Shown: positions 44,646 through 58,227, counted from the first letter of the stretch. The stretch: DNA of 64,000 nucleotides from Nodosilinea sp. WJT8-NPBG4 (GCA_019359285.1 JAHHHQ010000042.1:62001-126000); one strand, 5' to 3'. Numbers and translations are program-made. Notes: generated by a model from the sequence alone, not told the origin.

Positions 44646-44720
44646 GCCATCCTCCTTTGGATTTGTACGAGTGAATCTGTACGAACAGGGGTGATTGAAT
44701 TGATTAGTATATCTTGCCAG

Positions 44721-45731
<1,011 letters not shown>

Positions 45732-45915
45732 AGGTCTAGGGAGTGTAGCTAACGTAAATGGAATTGGCGTAATGCCAGCGGGCGAACCCCCTATGAATCT
45801 ACCCCAATCTCTGCCCGCCGCAGTAGCCAGAAATGAACCAATAGTCAGGCTTTCCTTGTCGGGAAAGGTCAGATTGCTTAGATTTGTAACAGGCAATCAC
45901 AAAACCACTATTCCT

Positions 45916-46212
45916 ATGACTCTCCCCACCGACCTGTCGACCCGCCTGCAAACCGCCATTGGCTTGGCTAAAGAAGTGCAGCAGCATCCCGAAGCCAACC
46001 AGGCCTTTCAGGAGGTAGTCGGGGAACTCAAAACCGAGAGCCCGATCGCCGCTGAATTGCTAGAGCAGCTTTGGCAAGAGTACATTGGCACCAAGCGCTC
46101 TTCTCTATTTTGGGAACAGCTGTCAGATGTAGAAAAGAACTTGTCCGATCGCCTCAGCCAGAGCCACATTCAGCTCAAGCAAAACTACCTGAGACTAGTT
46201 CAAGAGCAGTAG
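45916..46212 (+). CDS. Small hypothetical helical protein
   Basis: A 98-residue, probably all-helical protein, starting MTLPTDLSTRLQTAIGLAKE, with VVGELKTESPIAAELLEQLW in the middle and a basic C-terminus. No known domain recognised; it resembles conserved cyanobacterial hypothetical proteins in composition. The ATG at 45916 is chosen because upstream codons overlap the divergent trpS start region and are not protein-like. Confidence 0.65.
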   Translation: MTLPTDLSTRLQTAIGLAKEVQQHPEANQAFQEVVGELKTESPIAAELLEQLWQEYIGTKRSSLFWEQLSDVEKNLSDRLSQSHIQLKQNYLRLVQEQ

Positions 46213-46236
46213 AGGCAGAGGGGGCTTTTGGTGGAA

Positions 46237-46467
46237 CTAACTGCGATCGCCCCGGCTGATGCACTCCATACAAATACGGAACAGGACAATTACCAAAGCC
46301 ACCTCAACGACAATTTGTAGTCCGTCGGGAGCTGCAATTAGACCGGCTAGCACTAACCCCGAGCCAACCAGCATCGTCACGATGAGTATTACCTCATCGT
46401 TAAACAGCTTTAGCCCTGCCCAGAGGGTGCCAAAGCCAAGAATCCAGAAGATAAGGTAGGTGTTCAT
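46237..46467 (-). CDS. Small membrane protein, hypothetical
   Basis: A 76-residue protein with two or three hydrophobic segments (about residues 4-20, 27-45 and 50-65): FWILGFGTLWAGLKLF, ILIVTMLVGSGLVLAGLIAA and VVEVALVIVLFRI. No clear ribosome-binding site is seen, and no family is recognised. It is convergent with the gene before it. Confidence 0.55.
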   Translation of the reverse strand: MNTYLIFWILGFGTLWAGLKLFNDEVILIVTMLVGSGLVLAGLIAAPDGLQIVVEVALVIVLFRICMECISRGDRS

Positions 46468-46649
46468 TCAGGCTGCATTGCAAACCGCAATACTGAGGCA
46501 GAGGAGCAACCCCATCGTACGTCTTTCAAGGGCGCTATCCTCGGTTAGGGTATGGGGCAATTGCGATCGCAGCCCTTCTTTATAGCGTGAGCAGGCCCCA
46601 AACTTTTGGGCAACTTTAGGGTGGTACACCATTAGGAAGCACTACCCAA

Positions 46650-47135
46650 ATGCCGATAAACCGAATTAGCTCTAACCTGTCTGTGACCGACCAGCATGAG
46701 GTGATGGATTTGATCGCGCAGATCAACTAGAAGCTGGCGTTTTTGATTGATGTGGGGCCGCAGGAGCGGCGATCGATGACGAAGCTGGGAGACCACAACC
46801 GGGCCTTTACGCGCAAGGCGCTGGAGATTGCGACGCAGACACCGGATTTTTTACCGCGATCGTTTGACATTACTGAGATGCGCCGTGACTTGGAGCTGTT
46901 TGAGGCGCTACAGCCGATGCTGCTGGCGCTGACGCGACTGCGCGAGCTGGTGGATGATACGGCGGTGGCGGCGGGGGATGAGGCCTATCGGGCGGCGCTG
47001 GAGGTTTATCGCTATGCGAAGGCGAATGGCAGCGTGGCGGGGTTAGATGACTTGATTGACGAGATGGGGCGGCGGTTTGCCCAGCAGGGTAGTCGGGCCA
47101 AAGCACAGGCGACGGAGCCTGCGAAGGCGGGTTGA
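46650..47135 (+). pseudogene. Hypothetical protein gene interrupted by an amber codon
   Basis: A continuous frame runs from ATG 46650 to TGA 47133-47135 apart from TAG at 46728-46730, codon 27. The part before the stop (MPINRISSNLSVTDQHEVMD) and after it (KLAFLIDVGPQERRSMTKLG, then FTRKALEIATQTPDFLPRSF) join as a family seen in cyanobacteria and other bacteria, in which a Lys or Gln usually occupies this position; CAG to TAG is the simplest change. A restart at TTG 46743 could make a shorter product. A strong terminator follows 28 bp later. Confidence 0.78.
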
Positions 47136-47163
47136 GACGTTCTCTTTCTCTTGAAACTCCTGG

Positions 47164-47204
47164 ATAGGCTGGCTTCGTGGAAACCGAAGCCAGCCTATTT
47201 TTTT
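47164..47204 (+). terminator. Strong intrinsic terminator
   Basis: ATAGGCTGGCTTCG (47164-47177) pairs perfectly with CGAAGCCAGCCTAT (47185-47198) over 14 bp with a 7-nt loop, followed by a run of seven T. It closes the amber-interrupted gene. Confidence 0.95.
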
Positions 47205-47323
47205 CATCATCGTCCCCGCGCTTTGCGTGGGAACGCCGTCCTGGGCGCTCCTGCGGCCCAAACTTAGGCGACGCTAGAGCGTCTGGAGTTGCGTCTTGAC
47301 GCTAAAGCGTCGAGACGATGATG
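47205..47323. repeat. 119-bp element with inverted terminal repeats (MITE- or REP-like)
   Basis: The element is bounded by perfect 10-bp inverted ends, CATCATCGTC and GACGATGATG, and the similarity extends imperfectly for about 25 bp (CCCCGCGCTTTGCGTG against the complement of GACGCTAAAGCGTCGA). It contains the inner palindromes GACGCTAGAGCGTC and a GCGCTTTGCGTGGGAACG motif that resembles widespread bacterial palindromic repeats. No coding sequence. Function unknown; non-autonomous mobile element is the best guess. Confidence 0.65.
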
Positions 47324-47394
47324 CAAACCACTTGACTACAGCCGGAACTTACGGAGTTGAAACCCACCTTCATTACAGTTTTAGCTACCAAGAT

Positions 47395-50300
47395 TTACTC
47401 ATTTGAGCCGTCATTTGAAGGTCTAGCTCCTACGGTAATATCCCAACCGAAATAGGCTAAAAGCTCTGCCACCTGGGCATCAATGTCCTCAGTGCGAATA
47501 CCCACCTGTTTCGCCGTCGCCTCGATGTGGTCGCGGGGTAACGGTTCCAGCGGATCGAGATATGGATAATACCCATTTAGGAAGCGGGTTGGCAAAACGC
47601 GGCCAAACTCGGAGTGCAGTTTGCCTAATGCCGCCCAGGCTGAGCTACGTGGCCTTTCGTTCGGGTCCTGGAAAACTCGTTGGGTAAGCAGATCGTGGCT
47701 CTCATCGGGCCAAGTCTGCGCTAATGCCCCCAGTGCAGCGCTGCGGGGAGATTCGTTTTCATCCTCAACGGCGCGCTGGGCGAGCAGCTGTTGGGTGGTC
47801 TCGTCTGGCCACGTCTTAGCTAAGGCTTGCAGTGCGACGCGGCGGGGAGATGCATCGTTATCCTGGACGGCGCGCTGGACGAGCAGGTGGTGGGTAGTCT
47901 CATCGGGCCAAGTCTGCGCTAATGCCCCCAGTGCAGCGCTGCGAACATCGGTATGGGGCGCCTCAACTACCCATTCATCCAGCAGGTGACGGGTAGTCTC
48001 ATCCGGCCAAGTCTCGGCTAAGGCCTGCAGTGCGGCGCTGCGGGGATATTCGTTTTCATCGTCAACGGCGCGCTGGGTAAGCAGTTGGCGGGTGGTCTCG
48101 TCCGGCCACTTCTTTGCTAGGGCTATAAGTGCTTCTCCGCGAGCATTCCAGGGAACGGTACTTTGTGCAAGGTTGGTAATTAACTTTGGTGCATCGAAGG
48201 CAATGGCTATAAAACGCACAAATTGGCGTGCTACAACATAGGAAGTATCGTAAGACAAAGCAATTTCAGTAATTGCTTCGTTCCACTCACTTTTGAGCAG
48301 GTAAAGTCTTTCAACATCTTCTATAGCCTTGAGAGTCTCTTCAAAGTCGCTCGCCGTCTGACGAAACGCATTGAGAACCTGCCAAACTAGGCAATCTGTA
48401 GCTAAATCAAGCTTAGCTGCATTCCTCACCTCACTTAAACACCAAATCGCCAATGGTAACTCCATCGGTTGCTTGTCCTCTTTCCATTCTTCCAGATTTG
48501 TTCGTGTTGCCAAGCGCTCAACAATCTGTCCTACAAAGGTCTCATCGATTTGACCACAGATTAATCGCAGCACTTCGCGCCAGTCGTCATCGCGGCAGTG
48601 GGCATCGAACAAAGCAATCAGGCCATCCTCAGTCAGTGTTTTAGCAACATTAAACTGGTGAACGATTTCGGCGGCACAGAAATATTCCAAGAACGTGCGG
48701 TGAACGAAGGCATAGCTGTTTGCACCCAGATAGCAAAGAATAAAGTTTCGGGCACGTAATTGCTCGACCAGCGCTCTGGCCACAGCCCGAGACTGCGCAA
48801 AACGTAACTCTGTACGCAGATACACTTCAATCAGACCAGTTAGCGTATTGCCGTCAATATAGTTCGCTCGCGATTCATCCGATACCCGTGTCTGCATCGC
48901 ATAGGCCACAACCCGCAAAATGTCAGTCTTTTCCCGCAGACCTATTTCTGCACTCAGACCGGGAAAATCTCCCATTGTTCGCTCTACATCCCACTGGTGC
49001 AGCAGCAAACGCGAGCATTGCTGATACAGGTCAACCCGATCGCGCGGCAGTTCCTGATGCCGATTCAACACCGCCATCATGGTTAGCAGCAGCGGGTTAC
49101 CCGCTAGTTGGGTAATCGACTTAGAGTTCTGAATCGCCTTATCCAACCGCTCTCGCTTAGTTGCGGCTTCTTGTTGCTGCGATTTCTCAAACGTGACCTC
49201 ATGCCACCGATCTAGAAAGTAGCTAATTTGGTCTTTATCCAAATCTTGCAGCATAAAGTGGCGAAACTCAGCACTACGCAGCCGGTGCGGCTGATAGCCC
49301 ACCACCCGCGACGTCACGACAATACACACCTGCTTGTACTCATTGCTAAAGCGATGAATGTCGTTCACCACCTGCTCCCGCTCGCTCGGGTCAAACACCT
49401 CGTCCAGACCATCCAGCAGCAGCACTACCCGGTTGGGCTGCTCCAGCAGGTGCTTCAACGTCTGCTGGTTGAGTCGATGCCAAGTCGAGGCTTCGTGCAG
49501 ATATTTCAAAAAGCCTTTGCTGCTGGGGCATTCCCAGCGGTTGTAGTCGCGCAGCTCAATCAGCAGCGGCAGCGGCTCAGTATATCGCTGATTAGCATCG
49601 GTAATTCTGGCCCACTGCAAGGCTAAGAATCGCAACAGCGAAGACTTGCCCGACCCTGGATCGCCCAAAATCACCAACCGCTGGATGGCAGCGTCGCTGG
49701 TGACATCCAGCACAGGCTTCGGTGTCTGGTTCATGTAGGCCCGCCGCCGCTCATCGTGCAGCTTTTCAGATACCGCCAGTTGGGCCGCATCCAGCTCACC
49801 CGATTCCACCAGCCGCAGCAATTCATCCTTTGGCACTTCCAGCAGCTGCGGGTCGTACTCGTGGCACTCTCGCATCGACTGCGGCACAAACACCGTCCAC
49901 AGCCGCACCTCGCTGTAATAAGCTCCCGTTGCTTCAAGGCTGGCAAAGTCCAGATTGCCGTAGCGCTCGACTAGCGCCTCGCGGTAGGTCTCTAAGTTAA
50001 AGTCTGGGGGCAGACCGGCGAGTTCTCGCAGCGCCTCTGAATTCTGGGATTGGGCAAGCGCATTAAACGTATCCTGCAGTTCCGCTGAGGATTGGCGAAT
50101 TTCAACCACTTTGGCGGCGAAGCGTTTAGCCACATATGGCCAGGAGAACCCCTCCGGCATCGCGAGGGGATGATCAAGCTGTTGCCAGGCTGTAGAAAAG
50201 AGTATCGGGTCGAGATAGTAGTCAGGCTGCAAAAACAGCGCAGCAATGGCTTCGCGCACCTGGCTTTGATTGATGAACTGCTTCACGTCATGGACCCATG

Positions 50301-50553
50301 CCTTCAGCCTTTTACCTTCGATATCTGCTCGGATGAGTTCGTTTTCAATGAGTTCTAGCAGTTCTTTCAGCGCCCGCCCGGTGGCCTTAGTCAGCGGTTC
50401 TTTGTAAATGACTGAAAAAACGCTCTTAAAGCACTGCCCAACATAGCTCTTAGCTGCGTCCTTCGCGACATCCTTAGCACGTCTTCTAAAATCGGGCGAA
50501 AGACCGATAGCGCCGCAACGCCCCAAATGGCCAACAACTCCACCATTAGTCAC
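47395..50553 (-). CDS. NACHT ATPase with C-terminal HEAT-like repeats (bacterial NLR-like)
   Basis: A 1,052-residue STAND-type protein, unusually large for the window. The N-terminal part (about 1-285) is helical and resembles N-terminal helical domains of cyanobacterial NACHT proteins. The NACHT domain (about 290-460) has Walker A in LGDPGSGKSSLL and Walker B in VVLLLDGLDEV, followed by VVTSRVVGY. Then comes a winged-helix-like part with FVHRTFLEYFCAAEI near 640. From about 820 to 985 lie five 33-residue HEAT-like repeats of the pattern WPDETTxxLLxQRAVxD...PRxAALxALAxT. Such proteins act as sensors in animal and bacterial immunity; no cognate effector or protease is adjacent. GTG 50553 is the called start; no clear ribosome-binding site is visible. 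Confidence 0.88.
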   Translation of the reverse strand: MTNGGVVGHLGRCGAIGLSPDFRRRAKDVAKDAAKSYVGQCFKSVFSVIYKEPLTKATGRALKELLELIENELIRADIEGKRLKAWVHDVKQFINQSQVREAIAALFLQPDYYLDPILFSTAWQQLDHPLAMPEGFSWPYVAKRFAAKVVEIRQSSAELQDTFNALAQSQNSEALRELAGLPPDFNLETYREALVERYGNLDFASLEATGAYYSEVRLWTVFVPQSMRECHEYDPQLLEVPKDELLRLVESGELDAAQLAVSEKLHDERRRAYMNQTPKPVLDVTSDAAIQRLVILGDPGSGKSSLLRFLALQWARITDANQRYTEPLPLLIELRDYNRWECPSSKGFLKYLHEASTWHRLNQQTLKHLLEQPNRVVLLLDGLDEVFDPSEREQVVNDIHRFSNEYKQVCIVVTSRVVGYQPHRLRSAEFRHFMLQDLDKDQISYFLDRWHEVTFEKSQQQEAATKRERLDKAIQNSKSITQLAGNPLLLTMMAVLNRHQELPRDRVDLYQQCSRLLLHQWDVERTMGDFPGLSAEIGLREKTDILRVVAYAMQTRVSDESRANYIDGNTLTGLIEVYLRTELRFAQSRAVARALVEQLRARNFILCYLGANSYAFVHRTFLEYFCAAEIVHQFNVAKTLTEDGLIALFDAHCRDDDWREVLRLICGQIDETFVGQIVERLATRTNLEEWKEDKQPMELPLAIWCLSEVRNAAKLDLATDCLVWQVLNAFRQTASDFEETLKAIEDVERLYLLKSEWNEAITEIALSYDTSYVVARQFVRFIAIAFDAPKLITNLAQSTVPWNARGEALIALAKKWPDETTRQLLTQRAVDDENEYPRSAALQALAETWPDETTRHLLDEWVVEAPHTDVRSAALGALAQTWPDETTHHLLVQRAVQDNDASPRRVALQALAKTWPDETTQQLLAQRAVEDENESPRSAALGALAQTWPDESHDLLTQRVFQDPNERPRSSAWAALGKLHSEFGRVLPTRFLNGYYPYLDPLEPLPRDHIEATAKQVGIRTEDIDAQVAELLAYFGWDITVGARPSNDGSNE

Positions 50554-50652
50554 CCGAGAGAAACTGCCTGCATGTTAATCAGTTCTACTGCGACGGCAAG
50601 GAAGTTTCCGCATATCTTTGACATGTCTTCCACACTTGCTGTAAGTGAGCGA

Positions 50653-50686
50653 CCCCTACATCCCCTCTGTAGAGGGGATGTAGGGG
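50653..50686. repeat. 34-bp perfect hairpin
   Basis: CCCCTACATCCCCTCT pairs with AGAGGGGATGTAGGGG over 16 bp with a 2-base centre. It lies 100 bp upstream of the NACHT start, on the way to the 21-bp repeat array. No T-run follows on the plus strand, so it is more likely a palindromic insertion or a regulatory hairpin than a simple terminator. Confidence 0.75.
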
Positions 50687-50777
50687 CGGGGTGGGCCAGA
50701 TCAGCGATCGAGCCCAGGCATCCACGCCCCAAATTGCAGCTGATTCCGCCAGGTACCAAGTCAGCTGCCCTTTTCAT

Positions 50778-50944
50778 GAACCTAGTTGCATTCATGGCGA
50801 ACCCAACTTCGTCGGCGGTGAACTCAGTTTCGCGGATGGTGAATCCAGCTTCGTGGGGACGAAGCCAGCTTTGTGGCGAGCGAACCCAGGTTTGTGAATG
50901 ACGAACTCAGCTTCGTGGGCGGCGAATCCTGCTTCACCAGTCGT
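50778..50944. repeat. Array of 21-bp degenerate tandem repeats
   Basis: Eight consecutive units of 21 bp (one is 20) follow the consensus GAAYYCAGCTTCGTGGGCGGY; starts are 50778, 50799, 50820, 50841, 50861, 50882, 50903 and 50924, and a weaker ninth continues to about 50975. Units differ at 3 to 8 positions. The period is a multiple of three, but the frames are not a credible gene in either strand. It separates the NACHT gene from ackA. Confidence 0.85.
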
Positions 50945-50992
50945 GGGGCTAGGTTCGCCGTCGGGGCACCCAGCCTCTTTTAGGAAAGTGAG

Positions 50993-52210
50993 CTAAGCGT
51001 GGTTTGGTTGCAGCAAAGAAACGCAGGCCTGGGCGATCGCCCACTCCTCCTGGGTATGCACCACCAGCACCCTCACCGCCGAATCCGCTGCCGCAATATC
51101 CTGATCCGCCTCATCCCGGCCCAGCTCATCCTTTAGCCGCAGCCCCAAAAACTCAAACGGCGCGCAGGCCTGCTGCCACACCAGCGGGCTGTTTTCGCCC
51201 ACGCCAGCGGTAAACACCACCCCATCCAAGCCCCCCAGGCTAGCGATCATCGCCCCCATCTCGCGCCGTAGGCGGTGGATAAACACCTCAATCGCCAGCT
51301 TGGCCTGAGCATCGCCCTGCTCCATCGCCTCCACCACAGCGCGCATGTCATTAGAGCGGCCCGAAAGCCCCTTCAGCCCAGATTCTTTGTTTAGCAGCCT
51401 ATCGAGCTGGTCAGCGGTGTAGCCCTCCTGCCGCATCAAATAGATCAAAATGCCAGGGTCAACACTGCCCGAACGACTGCCCATCATCAGGCCATCCAGC
51501 GGCGTAAACCCCATCGTCGTATCGACGCAGACACCGTTTTTGACCGCCGCCAGCGAGCAGCCGTTGCCCAGGTGGCAGGTGAGCAGCCTCAGGTTGGCTA
51601 TATCTTGCCCCATCAGATCCGCTGCCCGCTGAGCGACATACTGGTGGCTGATGCCGTGGAACCCATAGCGGCGAATGTCCTGCTCAACCCAAGCGTAGGG
51701 GCCGGGGTAGGTAGCCGCCGCCTCGGGCATGTGGCTGTGAAAAGCCGTGTCAAACACCGCCACCTGGGGAATGGTGCCTAGACTCTGGGCGATCGCCTCA
51801 ATGCCTTGCAGATTGGCCGGGTTGTGGGCTGGGGCCAGAGGAACCAGGCTCTGAATCGTGGCTTTCACCTCGTCATCCACCACCACAGGCTGCTGATAGT
51901 GGCGCCCGCCGTGGACGACTCGGTGCCCAACGGCAGCAATCTCTGCCAGCTCGCCCAACACCTGCGTTGGCCCCTCCACCAAGGTCTTGACCATAGCCGT
52001 AATGCCCTCGGCTTTATCGGTAATCGATAGCACCTGCTGAATGGATTCTCCCGCACCGCTGGCGGAGAGTTCTACGCTGCCTTCCTGGTGAGTCCAGTCG
52101 AGGGCGGCTCGCCACAGAGGGCGAGGGGCATGGTCGGCATCCTGCGAGCTGAGGTCAAACAGACAGCTCTTGTGGCTGCTCGACCCGGCATTGAGAACCA
52201 GAATTTTCAT
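50993..52210 (-). CDS. ackA: Acetate kinase
   Basis: It makes ATP and acetate from acetyl phosphate, the last step of acetate fermentation, or the reverse. The 405-residue product begins MKILVLNAGSSSHK and has VAVFDTAFH near residue 153, RRYGFHGISHQYVAQRA near 185, TCHLGNGCSLAAV near 210 and FTAGVGENSPLVW near 335. Length and motifs match the family. No phosphotransacetylase gene is adjacent. It is followed upstream by the two phosphatase genes on the same strand. Confidence 0.96.
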   Translation of the reverse strand: MKILVLNAGSSSHKSCLFDLSSQDADHAPRPLWRAALDWTHQEGSVELSASGAGESIQQVLSITDKAEGITAMVKTLVEGPTQVLGELAEIAAVGHRVVHGGRHYQQPVVVDDEVKATIQSLVPLAPAHNPANLQGIEAIAQSLGTIPQVAVFDTAFHSHMPEAAATYPGPYAWVEQDIRRYGFHGISHQYVAQRAADLMGQDIANLRLLTCHLGNGCSLAAVKNGVCVDTTMGFTPLDGLMMGSRSGSVDPGILIYLMRQEGYTADQLDRLLNKESGLKGLSGRSNDMRAVVEAMEQGDAQAKLAIEVFIHRLRREMGAMIASLGGLDGVVFTAGVGENSPLVWQQACAPFEFLGLRLKDELGRDEADQDIAAADSAVRVLVVHTQEEWAIAQACVSLLQPNHA

Positions 52211-52255
52211 GCCACCTCCCCCATCTTCCCCATCTCCCTCATCTTCCCCACTCCC

Positions 52256-52894
52256 TTAGGTTCCTGGCCTCGCGTCTAACTCCTCGGGCAAATGGGAGCG
52301 ATCGCCGTGTTTGGCCAGCATCGGTCCATGCTGGTCGAACCGGACCAGACTGAGCGAAGCGACGGGTAGCTCGATGCGATCGCGGTACCGACCGCTATCA
52401 ATACCCAAAAGATTGCAGAGCACTAGTCGAATCGTGGTTTTGTGCGACACAATCAGCACATTGCCGGCCCTGTGATTGGCCTCAATTTCGGCCATCACCA
52501 GGGCGGCACGGCTAGCCACCTGTACGCCCGTTTCGCCGCCCGTGGGTGGGTTCCAAGCGGGTTCGGCGAGCCAGCGCATGTAGTCTTGGGTGTACTCTGC
52601 CTGCACCTCGTCGTGGGTCTTGCCTTCCCACTCGCCAAAGAACATCTCCTTCAGCCCGTCACGCAGCTGCATGGTCTGGCCCGTGGCCTCACAAAAGGGC
52701 GTGGCGGTTGCCACCGTACGCCGCAGCGGGCTGGCATATACCGCCTGCCAGTCTAGGTGCTGGTATTTGTCAGCAAAGGCCTGGGCCATAGCGACACCTG
52801 AGTCGGTCAGCTCTGGGTTAGATAAGCCGCAGTAGGTGTCGCTCTGGCTCGATTCGGTTTCGCCGTGGCGGAGCAAGTAGAGGTTGAGAGTCAT
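52256..52894 (-). CDS. Histidine phosphatase superfamily protein, copy 1
   Basis: A 212-residue phosphoglycerate-mutase-like phosphatase: RHGETESSQSDTYCG near residue 9 holds the phospho-His, with SPLRRT (about 55) and the second His in VSHKTTIRLVLC (about 152). The protein is closely similar along its whole length to the next gene (both end in xLPxELxxRPGT), so the two arose by tandem duplication. Substrate unknown; sugar-phosphate or phosphoglycerate roles fit the neighbours. A pyrimidine-rich spacer (52211-52255) lies before ackA. Confidence 0.92.
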   Translation of the reverse strand: MTLNLYLLRHGETESSQSDTYCGLSNPELTDSGVAMAQAFADKYQHLDWQAVYASPLRRTVATATPFCEATGQTMQLRDGLKEMFFGEWEGKTHDEVQAEYTQDYMRWLAEPAWNPPTGGETGVQVASRAALVMAEIEANHRAGNVLIVSHKTTIRLVLCNLLGIDSGRYRDRIELPVASLSLVRFDQHGPMLAKHGDRSHLPEELDARPGT

Positions 52895-53095
52895 GGTGGA
52901 ACGTTCAAGAGATCGAAGGAACTACCGTAGGGGAACCTTTGCAGGCGCTACTTAGGGATTCGCCCTGAAATAAGCTACCGACCAGACAAGCCCATCCATT
53001 ATGGATTTCCGCCTACGCGGGAATGACGTCGGGACTTTATGGGTTTGCAGATTCCTTACCTATCGTCTTGCTCCACTCGATCGCTGGCATCCCCC

Positions 53096-53734
53096 CTAGG
53101 TGCCTGGTCTGGTCTCCAGCTCTGGGGGCAGGTGGGTGCGATCGCCGTGCTTCATCAACATAGGGCCGTTGTTATTAAACTGCACGTGGGTAACGGAGGC
53201 GACCGGCAGACTGATGCGATTGCGATAACGCCCCACATCCATCCCCATCAGGTTGCACAAAATAATTCGAATGGTGGCCTTGTGAGACACCACCAGCACG
53301 TTACCTTCGGCAAAGCTTTCTTCAATTTCGGCCATCACCAGCGAGGCCCGGCTGGCGATTTGCACCGAGCTTTCGCCCCCAGTAGGCGGGTTCCAGGCTG
53401 GTTCGGTGAGCCAGTGCAGGTAGTCGTCGGCAAAGTGCTCGCGCACATACTCGGCGGTTAGCCCCTCCCACTGGCCGTAGTTAATTTCCTTTAGCCCATT
53501 GCGCAGCTGCACATTCACGCCCACGGCTTTGCTCAGGGGCATGGCCGTCGCGATCGTACGCTTCATCGGGCTGGCAAAGATGGCCTGCCAGGGCATGGCC
53601 TGATACTTGGCCGCAAAGGCATCGGCCATGGCCACACCTTCGGGGGTGAGTTCGGTGTCTAGCTCGCCGCAAAAGCCGCCAGTTTGGCTAAATTCGGTTT
53701 CACCGTGGCGCAGGAGGTAGAGGTTGAGGGGCAT
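53096..53734 (-). CDS. Histidine phosphatase superfamily protein, copy 2
   Basis: Paralogue of the preceding gene, also 212 residues from ATG 53734: RHGETEFSQTGGFCG near residue 9, ASPMKRT near 54 and VSHKATIRIILC near 152. Compared with copy 1 it keeps the catalytic residues, so both could be active. The frame extends 34 codons upstream to 53836, but that part is translated tandem repeat (Ser-His-Pro-Ser-Thr pattern) and not family-like. Separation from copy 1 is 201 bp. Confidence 0.92.
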   Translation of the reverse strand: MPLNLYLLRHGETEFSQTGGFCGELDTELTPEGVAMADAFAAKYQAMPWQAIFASPMKRTIATAMPLSKAVGVNVQLRNGLKEINYGQWEGLTAEYVREHFADDYLHWLTEPAWNPPTGGESSVQIASRASLVMAEIEESFAEGNVLVVSHKATIRIILCNLMGMDVGRYRNRISLPVASVTHVQFNNNGPMLMKHGDRTHLPPELETRPGT

Positions 53735-53747
53735 GGGAGTGTGGGGA

Positions 53748-53815
53748 GTGGATGGGTGGGAGAGTGGGAGGGTGGATGGGTGGGAGAGTAGGAGAGTGGA
53801 TGGGTGGGAGAGTGA
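53748..53815. repeat. 24-bp tandem repeat, about three copies
   Basis: GTGGATGGGTGGGAGAGT plus six bases recurs at 53748, 53772 and 53796, the third copy incomplete. It is G-rich on the plus strand and lies just upstream of the copy-2 phosphatase start. It can pair with the C-rich 8-bp array that follows, through ACCCATCCAC. Confidence 0.85.
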
Positions 53816-53836
53816 CTTGGGCTTGGGCTTATTCAT

Positions 53837-53892
53837 CTACCCACCTACCCGCCTACCCGCCTACCCACCTACCCATCCACCCATCTACGCAT

Positions 53893-53900
<8 letters not shown>
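53837..53900. repeat. 8-bp tandem repeat, eight copies, overlapping the glgP stop codon
   Basis: Eight consecutive octamers of the form CTACCCAC/CTACCCGC/CTACGCAT run from 53837 to 53900. The last units contain the stop codon and final codon region of glgP (stop at 53893-53895, minus strand). With the upstream 24-bp array this makes a repeat-rich glgP to phosphatase spacer. Confidence 0.88.
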
Positions 53901-56415
<2,515 letters not shown>

Positions 56416-56473
56416 CGCGGAGGCTCCTTGAACAACGGAGGGGAGAAAGGTGCGGGAGGAGTTTTGAGTTCTT

Positions 56474-56517
56474 AGTTTTGAGTTTTGAATTCAGGCAGCA
56501 ATTCAAAACTCAAAACT
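56474..56517. repeat. 18-bp inverted repeat with 8-nt loop
   Basis: AGTTTTGAGTTTTGAATT at 56474-56491 is exactly complementary to AATTCAAAACTCAAAACT at 56500-56517. Further GAGTTTTGAGTT-like copies extend on both sides (about 56458-56536). It fills the glgP-pgm spacer. Such TTTTGAGTT hairpins are a known type of intergenic repeat in cyanobacteria. Confidence 0.88.
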
Positions 56518-56541
56518 CAACGTTCAAAACTCTCCAGGCTC

Positions 56542-58227
<1,686 letters not shown>

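Noticed and set aside
50527..50901. Plus-strand open frame over the NACHT 5' end and the repeat array
   Set aside because: Its sequence is repeat-derived, it overlaps the NACHT gene, and it has no family features.
50778..50944. Possible CRISPR array
   Set aside because: The units are contiguous 21-bp repeats with no unique spacers between them, and no cas genes are present.
53735..53836. N-terminal extension of the second histidine phosphatase
   Set aside because: It is the translation of the 24-bp tandem repeat; the paralogue begins at the equivalent of ATG 53734.
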